DNA of 64,000 nt, taken from Bolinopsis microptera. Its lineage: Eukaryota; Ctenophora; Tentaculata; Lobata; Bolinopsidae. Position numbers and translations under genes: made by a program. The stretch lies in NCBI RefSeq assembly GCF_026151205.1, contig NC_087082.1, positions 942,501 through 1,006,500 on the forward strand. The letters run 5' to 3'. The notes beneath the pieces are model-generated. The model searched no databases, was not told the origin of the DNA, and saw only the letters and a list, made by a program, of their open reading frames with translations. Every line of letters begins with the position of its first letter. Position 1 is the first letter of the stretch. Below, one piece after another: positions 58,301 through 64,000 of the stretch.

Positions 58301-61300
58301 GGAGGGGTCTTCTGAGGGCAGCCTCTTCCAAAGACATCTTTCTTCCACACACATTCATCAGCGGGGCACATATCATCAGAGCCGCGTAACAATGTGCTGT
58401 ACTTGAGGGAGCACATGATGCGCGCAGCTTGCTGAAGAGAGCATTCCTGAGCAGCTGTAGCTTTCCTTCCTCCACAGTGGATCTCAGAGGAGGACTTGGA
58501 GGGACCAGCCTCACAGAGGGCCCAGGCTCCCAGTTTCAGGGCGGCAGCGGGAGCGTCTCTTCTGTATTGGTTAAAGCTTGAGTCCGGTAGTTTACAAGAG
58601 TTGTCCGCTACAGAGACTTCACACTGTCCAGTAGTCATGCCAATCTGCCAGTTCTTTCTCCAGCCCGACTCACCATCCCAACACAGACCCACATTCCCGA
58701 ATCTTTTCTCAAGCTGCGTCGTGGAGCGCATGGTCTTCAGTCTGATGTGACCCGACATCACCCCGTCATAGTAAGCCTCGAAATACTGGCATTGCAGCTG
58801 GAGATGTTTGTCTGAAAACCTAACCCAGCACCCGGTGTGAGGCACCCGGATATCAGCCCCTTCTTTTAGCGACATTTTACCGTTCCCGTTTAGGTTTATC
58901 AGCCATCCTCTCTGGAACTCAAAGGCTACATTTCCAACATAGAATGTCATGGACATGAGGGCAGTGTGGCCATCATGCTGGTCGAATGTCCCGTAGATAA
59001 ACCACGGGTTGGAATAGTCTCCGTCAGTCATGATATCAGCAGCCAGAACGTGAGTACAGGACAAGTCATACTGTCTCCCGGCACCGTCAAATGACTCCAC
59101 GACCCCGCCCGGAAATACGCTACACACGTGATTTGCTCCCATCGTCATATCATCAGGTCCTTCCTCTTCAGTCGGCTCCTCAGTCGGCTCCTCTACAATC
59201 ACCAGGCTTCTAGCAACAGAGTAGGTCGGCTCCTCTAAAGCGCCGTGGAACACAATGCACGTGTAGATGCCTTCGTGCTCGGCCTTGTTCGCGTTCTTAT
59301 ATTCATTTCTCAGAGCTATCTCTTGAGTGCTGCCGTGGTAGTTGAAGCTCTGGTATAACAGCGTGTCCTCGTTAAAATGGTCCTTGTCCTTTGGTTCCAG
59401 GAAGATGGTCTGTCCCAGAATAGCGTGCTCTGATTTGCACACCAGCTCGAATGTGTCTCCTGGTGAGACGGTTACTAGCTCGGGGAAGGTGATCAGACCT
59501 TCAGTAGGGGCGGCGTTAAACTGGTACACAGAGATCAGGAACACTACAAACCGTATCATGTTAACTGAGAATATGTGTTAGGGTGAATATATTATTGGGA
59601 TGTAAATGGTGGCTGTCAATCTGACACTTTCCCAGAGAGTCGCGTTAAAAATGTGACAAATGTATTTAGTACCAGGACGTACTATAGGAAGTTATTTAGA
59701 ACCAAACTAATTGTGGCTGTGCAGAACTCTGGCAAATTAGAAATGGAAGATGAAGTTAATTAAATGATGATTTTATTTACAACTCGACTGCTGACAACAT
59801 TAATAGTAACATCTTCATCAGTCGGGAAATCCGACTCAAGATACAAAACAAGGATAAAATGAACCACTCGAGAAAGATAAATCAATCAACGGGTCTCAAA
59901 ATTAAATTCAAGAACAATGGTGAAATTTAATTGCAAATCTTGGTATGTAACGTGGTGTTGTCGTACTAAAATTATCACGACATAGGTGTCCAGCAAGTCA
60001 TTTCCAATTTACCAAGGATCCACAGTAAACCTAGTTACTGATGGGTAACAATGGCGGACTATGTGCCACTTTGAGTATTGCACCGCGCCAGTTTAATTGT
60101 GTTGAGCACAGTCATCTCTATTCCAAGTAAGTATTTAAAGGGCCCCTTGTATCGAATTAACAAATCCTAAGTACTATACATTAATATATCGTGGGATTTG
60201 AATTTTTGAAAATATCTGTCCCGAATTCCTAAAAGTTCTGTGCAACAGAGGGTGCAGCCCCATGATTAGCCTCTCAATTTGTAGTGGCCCCCCACAATGG
60301 CGCACCGAAATTGGGGAGAGCGCGGGGTCTAAATTATACTGAACATTCATCTAGACAACATATTCAACCTTTCAATAATTCCAGATAATTACAAAAATAA
60401 GTGACAAGTAACAAGTTCCAGGGAAATTACAAAACGGGCTGACTACCCCAAAACGAGTGGAAAGTTCACGTTCTGCAAACTACAGACCACAGCGTACAAA
60501 CTACAACGATACAAGTAACTTGTAGAGGAAAAGCAAGGTTTTTAAGAGAAACTAAAATAATGAAATGTTTCCTTGTACGTAAGGGGAGGTGTGTCAGACA
60601 CAGGGTGGTGGGTCACAGGGTGGCTTGATTAGCATCATGTACCACCCAACATTACAACAACAAGTGCGCAATAGTCTCTGAATCACTGGGCAGGTAACTC
60701 CAATCTGGGGGTAACCCGTGACGTGCTGCTCGTAACAGCACATCACTCATATCCACCACATGCTACGTTACACAAACACCCAGGCAAAATTAGGGCGACT
60801 TCAATTAATTATCAAAGATTAATTTTCATGAGATGTTACAGAGATATCCGCGACAAGGGGTGTCATTTCCTGATGACCTCTGGGGGTTGGGTGACGTCAC
60901 GTCACTATCTGGTGACGTCACGCCACTATCCAGGGGCTGTAGTATATGTTGTGAGCTATAGTTGGGTAGAACGTCACTATGCTTTATCACGAGTTGGGGT
61001 GGACATAAGTTAAATTTACAGGCTATAGTGAGCAAGAACGTCACTATGATCACAAGTTTCAGTAGGCTTAAGTAAAAATAAAACCAGATAGTTTCGTAAT
61101 GTAACGGAGTTATCAGCCCGGCGGCGGTAATGGCACGTAGTTAAGTAATTAGGTAATGGGTCAGACTAGAATAAGGATTATCAGGAAACTGCTGACAAAT
61201 TAACAGCGTGATAAATCACATTCCGCGACTATTCTTTGTAGTAGGTCGGCACTGCTTTTCGGGGGAAATAAACGTTAAAACATATAGACGTGAAGCACTA

Positions 61301-61919
61301 TTAATGGTCATGAAAGAATTAATAATTTTATATTTTTCAAAAATCAATAGTAAATCTACATTCTATTTCTTTGATATTGTGTGCATTTTGTTCGAGACAA
61401 GTATGCAGAGGAACATAGATTTAGTTTTACAAATTATCGTATCACATCTGTATATGGATTTTATGGTGATTGTATCCCAGGGGGATATAAGTAATAAGCG
61501 TGACGCGAGCTCGGGCGTATCAGCCGAGAAAATACCGCTACTATTTCTGAAATTTGGTCATAATTTCAGAGCGCAAAACTGGGTAAGAGGGTTAAACGAT
61601 AATGTTAAAATATCGTAACTATCATCACGACAACAAGATACAGCACAATATCACGACATACAAACAGAGACAACATTTGGGGGCCTGCCGTACTCTTTCT
61701 ACTTTCTTATGAGTAATAATCTAAAAATATGATAAATTGCATAATTTGGGAACATTTGCATTTGTCGCACACAAATGTTATCTCTGCCTATAAATGAATG
61801 AGTGGAAGTAACTTCAAGGTACATCTTAGCACGTGTAAGTGACAAACCCTTAAATTAATTATAGTGTCCGAGGGAACACACACACAAAAACAAACCTTTT
61901 CCATTGATTGTGGCATGGG

Positions 61920-62006
<87 letters not shown>

Positions 62007-62265
62007 CTTTTCCATTGACTGGGGCATGGGAACACACACACACACACACACACACAAAAACAAACCTTTTCCATTGACTGGGGCATGGGAACGCACACAC
62101 ACACACACACACAAAAACAAACCTTTTCCATTGATTGTGGCATAGTCTCAGAAAGTCTGGAGACTATCATGAGGGCTAGTTGAGAAACGTGGGTATCTGA
62201 CTCGCTTATCAACCTCGGCAGTTCATCAATCAGGTCGTTTACCATGGACAATGTGATGAAATTAG
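49394..62265 (-). CDS. CAND1 (TIP120), C-terminal 11 exons; 5' part lies beyond the window
   Basis: Exons in transcript order (complement): 62123-62265, 52861-52978, 52239-52400, 51999-52107, 51668-51762, 51389-51540, 50827-51173, 50356-50645, 49918-50067, 49675-49748, 49394-49450. Phases agree throughout, giving 564 aa. Diagnostic segments: [113 protein letters not shown] and [24 protein letters not shown]1 is a HEAT-repeat protein that binds unneddylated cullin-RBX1 and exchanges SCF substrate receptors; the conserved TIP120 domain is intact. It ends MVFSMDH*. The first visible intron (52979-62122) is 9.1 kb and contains three other genes. The N-terminal half is not in the window. Confidence 0.93.
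52418..52738. repeat. 10-bp (CAGGGGTAAY)n array next to a CAND1 acceptor
   Basis: About 32 degenerate copies of CAGGGGTAAC/CAGGGGTAAT inside a CAND1 intron, starting 16 bases from the acceptor of exon 52239-52400. On the CAND1 strand it is pyrimidine-leaning (CCCCTGGTTA) and contains no AG. Confidence 0.95.
52979..54359. other. CAND1 intron sequence upstream of the nested SLC35G gene
   Basis: Short tandem CATTAACACTAC near 53030-53055, and a small inverted pair AAGTGGTGTCAA/TTGACACCACTT at 53230-53300. No exon found. Confidence 0.5.
54360..54597. repeat. Three ~70-bp repeats with paired G and C runs
   Basis: The unit AACAAACTAGGACCAGGGGG, then AAATACCCCC with a long C-run, then TTAATATAACTTGCATTGCT is repeated three times, differing mainly in homopolymer length. 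Each G-run faces a C-run a few bases away, so each unit can form a GC hairpin or quadruplex. It ends 40 bases before the SLC35G-type start codon. Confidence 0.9.
54637..55710 (+). CDS. SLC35G-type (EamA/DMT) transporter, intronless, nested in CAND1 intron
   Basis: 357 aa in one exon. Residues 1-60 are a polar cytoplasmic N-terminus. The rest forms about ten hydrophobic segments in two EamA halves ([60 protein letters not shown] then [12 protein letters not shown]; second half [20 protein letters not shown]). The FGDAxALxFTxPxF and LxGxxLVARPxF patterns are those of the SLC35G/TMEM22 group. It is a membrane solute carrier of unknown substrate. It is transcribed opposite to CAND1 and lies wholly within CAND1's large intron. 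The GC-hairpin repeats adjoin the 5' end. Confidence 0.88.
   Translation: MATAADTVIINPNLRLDNDPVNDDYSEMLKPANNVKSSLKNEKKDETEGKSETKERIPISRKVFGIFLIFMCSIQSTAQGAIIKYIDVIPTGEAVMIVSGHAICFLAVAAAYYNISLIQFPYKKFILMRCVIGGSSYVAKIWSFHNLPFGDATALIFTIPFFAGIIARFYLKEKYTLVHVLATLCGLAGIVLVARPSFVFPSSGSYTEEWYVVVPLITAALMGWAYVCVRKAGNAVSTVVVSFYLVVCQFLAGLAFQTASGTRYVSPSCYDHRALLLFCSVLAASQYACLNKGLAIEKSGTGSLVRNCDTVLAYLVQIFIFRAELDVLSLVGAGLIVTGTISITLGTAFDITCGVEF
55711..56201. other. Spacer, no gene seen
   Basis: AT-rich 3' flank of the SLC35G-type gene. No AATAAA is obvious close to the stop. Confidence 0.45.
56210..56626. mobile_element. 417-bp hAT-like MITE
   Basis: 8-bp duplication GTAAAATC at 56202-56209 and 56627-56634. 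Inverted ends CAGAGTTGAAAAA and TTTTTCAACTCTG. Multiple AAAATACG/TACGTATTTT motifs lie inside, concentrated near both ends. No coding capacity. Confidence 0.9.
56779..57159 (-). CDS. Secreted Kazal-domain protein with triplicated core
   Basis: 126 aa, one exon. Residues 1-18 are a signal peptide ([18 protein letters not shown]). The C-terminal half is one Kazal domain: C-x5-C-LAVYDPVC, then [15 protein letters not shown], ending RYVVYRGAC. The 15-aa [15 protein letters not shown] block occurs three times in exact tandem (45-bp DNA repeat, 56839-56975), adding four Cys to the usual six. Kazal domains inhibit serine proteases or act as follistatin-like binding modules. The insertion sits just before the third helix segment, so the fold may be extended or disrupted. 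Nested in the CAND1 intron on the same strand. Confidence 0.85.
   Translation of the reverse strand: MIRFTALLLVLLSPSLTRPLISKEDVPARTSRSTKDVPGPLKRQCDIHDIYCLAVYDPVCTQLDETYSNGCEMRRASCLETYSNGCEMRRASCLETYSNGCEMRRASCLDGIHRYVVYRGACGQHM
57160..58284. other. Spacer between Kazal and Ig-VWD genes
   Basis: AT-rich, no gene or classified repeat seen. Confidence 0.5.
58285..59559 (-). CDS. Secreted protein with Ig-like and VWD domains
   Basis: 424 aa in one exon. Residues 1-17 are a signal peptide ([17 protein letters not shown]). An Ig-like domain follows (DTFELVCKS ... EGIYTCIVF), then an acidic Pro/Thr/Glu linker with tandem [14 protein letters not shown]-like domain follows ([57 protein letters not shown]). 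The Cys-rich C-terminus resembles a C8-type module ([49 protein letters not shown]). The likely role is an extracellular adhesion, mucus or immune-type molecule. Its start MIRF and its intronless form match the neighbouring Kazal gene. Nested in the CAND1 intron, same strand. Confidence 0.85.
   Translation of the reverse strand: MIRFVVFLISVYQFNAAPTEGLITFPELVTVSPGDTFELVCKSEHAILGQTIFLEPKDKDHFNEDTLLYQSFNYHGSTQEIALRNEYKNANKAEHEGIYTCIVFHGALEEPTYSVARSLVIVEEPTEEPTEEEGPDDMTMGANHVCSVFPGGVVESFDGAGRQYDLSCTHVLAADIMTDGDYSNPWFIYGTFDQHDGHTALMSMTFYVGNVAFEFQRGWLINLNGNGKMSLKEGADIRVPHTGCWVRFSDKHLQLQCQYFEAYYDGVMSGHIRLKTMRSTTQLEKRFGNVGLCWDGESGWRKNWQIGMTTGQCEVSVADNSCKLPDSSFNQYRRDAPAAALKLGAWALCEAGPSKSSSEIHCGGRKATAAQECSLQQAARIMCSLKYSTLLRGSDDMCPADECVWKKDVFGRGCPQKTPPFVCA
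59560..61880. other. CAND1 intron sequence, no supported gene
   Basis: Two full CRE palindromes (TGACGTCA) at about 60892 and 60913 in a short repeat (GGTGACGTCACG, CACTATC). AACGTCACTATG occurs twice near 60970 and 61038. The open frame at 61208-61618 starts with GTG and shows no motif. Confidence 0.5.
61888..62139 (-). repeat. CAND1 exon-end/donor unit repeated four times with (GT)n
   Basis: On the minus strand the exon end CCACAATCAATGGAAAAG|G, TTTGTTTTTGTGTG is followed by three further copies of ATGCCCCAGTCAATGGAAAA then GGTTTGT, separated by GT repeats (the longest about 40 repeats, 61921-62002). The first copy (62123) is the donor that joins in phase to the next exon. The outer copies keep both the last codons and the donor GT. 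Confidence 0.9.
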
Positions 62266-62900
62266 CTGAAACACAGTCCGTTTACCGTTAGGGGTTATAT
62301 TTAAACAAAATCCAATCAATCATTATTACAGGTTGATACTGCAGTATACTCAGGAAATTGGGCGACCCAGCTCAGCATCATCTCCTGTTTTAGAATATCC
62401 GATAGTTTATATGATTTTAATGCATGCTAAAACTCATTAATATCTCTATGATTAAAAATAAAACACCACGCCTCAAAGTATGATGAACCTCAAGAATGCC
62501 CCACTAGGCTGGGAACACCGTTAATTATTCGCCTCAATACTGATAATCCCCCCTGCCCAACACGCACAGTTACTAGTAAGTATTCCGGTATTAACTGTGA
62601 ACCATATTATGTTACAACACCTCTATGCTTTCTTGACGCTTCAATGTTAAATAGTCCGTGAAACGATCTAATTTTGTAGATGATTGACAATATTTGACAC
62701 GGTAAGGTGGCCTGTATAAGTATGCAGGTATTCTGTGCTGGTTTTCTCAGTTCTGTAAATTAACGAGATGCTGTAGAGAATATCACATAACAGCTATCAT
62801 ATAGCTATTATAATCATTACATAATACCTAGTTTATGAGATTTAGTTAAAGGGCGGGGTACTTGATTAGTCTAGTAGGTAGTTCCGACTGTCCCGGTCTT
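62266..62900. other. Upstream CAND1 intron, no exon found
   Basis: The acceptor of the 62123-62265 exon is TTTCAG. I find no further CAND1 coding block to the window end, so the next exon lies beyond 64000. Confidence 0.5.
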
Positions 62901-62904
62901 TATT

Positions 62905-63966
62905 AATAGTGCTCTTCATACCGGGGCAAAACACAAGACAAGATTCTGGGCCAGAAATAACAACATGTCAGGTGTGTTATTGTGTGTCACAGACCGCCCC
63001 ACCTTGGAAATTCCACCTATCGGAATTTCTATTAACAGGCCCCGAATTTGTTTCCCCAATTACTGGTTTGGGATTAAAGGTAATGTGTGTATCGCACCTT
63101 GATTTATCGGCTGTTTTGGTTTGCTGACATGACCCCAGGATGCCCGGTTCAAATTTAATTTAGTCCAAAACCTGCATAAATAGCAGGCCTCTAAATGTTA
63201 AGCTGTTGATTCTATTGTTATTTAGAGCTTTTCACAGCCGGCTTATACGCTTTGAACGTACAAAGTTAGAGCAATAATTCACCTGCATTATTACAGGTAA
63301 AATATAACCGTACAAAAGTTATTGAATGTAAGGTTGCTTCCCACATGGTGATATTTTGATGGCAGCAAACTTAAATCGCGACCATTTAAAGTTTTAACAA
63401 TTAAAATAATAATAAGTAGACAAGAATTGCCCCAAATAGTGCTCTACTAGACCGGCAAGATGCAAGACAGGTTGGCCTTGGAAGGTGAGGTTTCTCATTG
63501 TCCATCACACACCGCCACAAAGCCAAACCGCTGACATTCTATTATCGGAATTTCAATGAACCGGCACTGGATTGTTTTCCCCAATTACTGGTTTTAGCTA
63601 ATGGGTGTGAATCCCACCTTGATTTTATGATTTACCGGCTGCTCTAATTTACTAACATTGCCCCCGAGATGCCCGGTTCATATTGAACTCAGGCCTAACC
63701 TGCAGGCTGCAGTATCCATTTTAGTAGCTGGCCCCTAAATGTTGAGCTGCCCGGTTCATATTGAACTCAGGCCTAACCTGCAGTATCCATTTTTATTAGC
63801 TGGCCCCTAAATGTTGAGCTGCCCGGTTCATATTGAACTCAGGCCTAACCTGCAGTATCCATTTTTAGTAGCTGGCCCCTAAATGTTGAGCTGCCCGGTT
63901 CATATTGAACTCAGGCCTAACCTGCAGTATCCATTTTTAGTAGCTGGCCCCTAAATGTTGAGCTGC
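62905..63966. repeat. Diverged ~520-bp tandem duplication with 72-bp subrepeats
   Basis: 62908-63230 and 63438-63735 are related (CCCCAATTACTGGTTT, TGCCCGGTTCA, TCTAAATGTT/CCTAAATGTTGAGCTG). At the end of the second copy AGCTGCCCGGTTCATATTGA through GCTGGCCCCTAAATGTTG is repeated about four times (63675-63966) with units of about 72 bp. No gene. Confidence 0.75.
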
Positions 63967-64000
63967 TGGTGATATAATATTGCTGTGTTATTCTATTGTA

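Noticed and set aside
58257-58514. 85-aa minus-strand frame overlapping the Ig-VWD gene
   Set aside because: It is an alternative frame of the Ig-VWD coding sequence.
61208-61618. 136-aa plus-strand frame
   Set aside because: Starts with GTG, has no recognisable motif and lies in AT-rich intron sequence.
61788-62251. Cys/Val-rich frames such as VCVCVC
   Set aside because: They are translations of the GT microsatellite; only the part up to 62123 is a real CAND1 exon.

Overview
The window is nuclear DNA from an animal. It is AT-rich, with GT-AG introns, multi-exon genes, many short DNA transposons and several large minisatellites. The recognisable genes are metazoan: CAND1/TIP120, an SLC49 (FLVCR/DIRC2-type) transporter, an SLC35G-type transporter, an SVOP-like MFS transporter, SRCR, Kazal, Ig plus VWD, a cathepsin-propeptide (I29) inhibitor and a C2H2 zinc-finger protein. 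Intron-nested genes and the secreted coiled-coil protein with a conserved W-rich C-terminal domain suggest an early-branching invertebrate. A ctenophore is my best guess and a cnidarian the alternative; no marker in the sequence settles it.

Layout. 1-2.5 kb: three decayed direct copies of one repeat, disrupted by a LINE tail and a pogo-like element, and still carrying the C-terminal codons of the gene next door. 4.4-6.9 kb: a two-exon secreted coiled-coil gene and a truncated paralog (both minus). 7.7 kb: an array of alternating CRE and E-box palindromes. 8.8-10.2 kb: C2H2 zinc-finger gene (plus). 10.2-13.9 kb: an 8-bp satellite and a 46-bp minisatellite, the latter inside a 41-bp inverted repeat. 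15.1-16.0 kb: a possible LRAT/NlpC-like gene (plus) between inverted copies of a repeat. 17-22 kb: nested transposon debris and CpG-rich foldback repeats. 22.2-23.6 kb: intronless SVOP-like MFS gene (minus). 24.7-28.3 kb: one Harbinger-like and two hAT-like elements with clean target duplications.

29.2-42.9 kb: a complete 13-exon SLC49-type transporter on the minus strand, reconstructed exon by exon with every splice phase agreeing (514 aa). Its 8.9-kb intron 6 holds about 118 copies of a 52-bp unit that is itself the 3' splice site plus the start of exon 7, and an opposite-strand SRCR receptor-like gene. 43.5-44.8 kb: a five-exon stand-alone I29 inhibitor. 45.9-46.3 kb: a two-exon 86-aa protein. 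49.4-62.3 kb: the last 11 exons of CAND1 (minus), with a 9.1-kb intron that contains three intronless genes: SLC35G-type (plus), Kazal (minus) and Ig-VWD (minus).

The most unusual theme is local tandem amplification of exon-intron boundaries: the acceptor of SLC49 exon 7 (about 118 copies), the acceptor of SLC49 exon 8 (3 copies) and a CAND1 donor (4 copies, interleaved with a GT repeat). In-exon tandem duplications also appear in the Kazal, zinc-finger and coiled-coil proteins.
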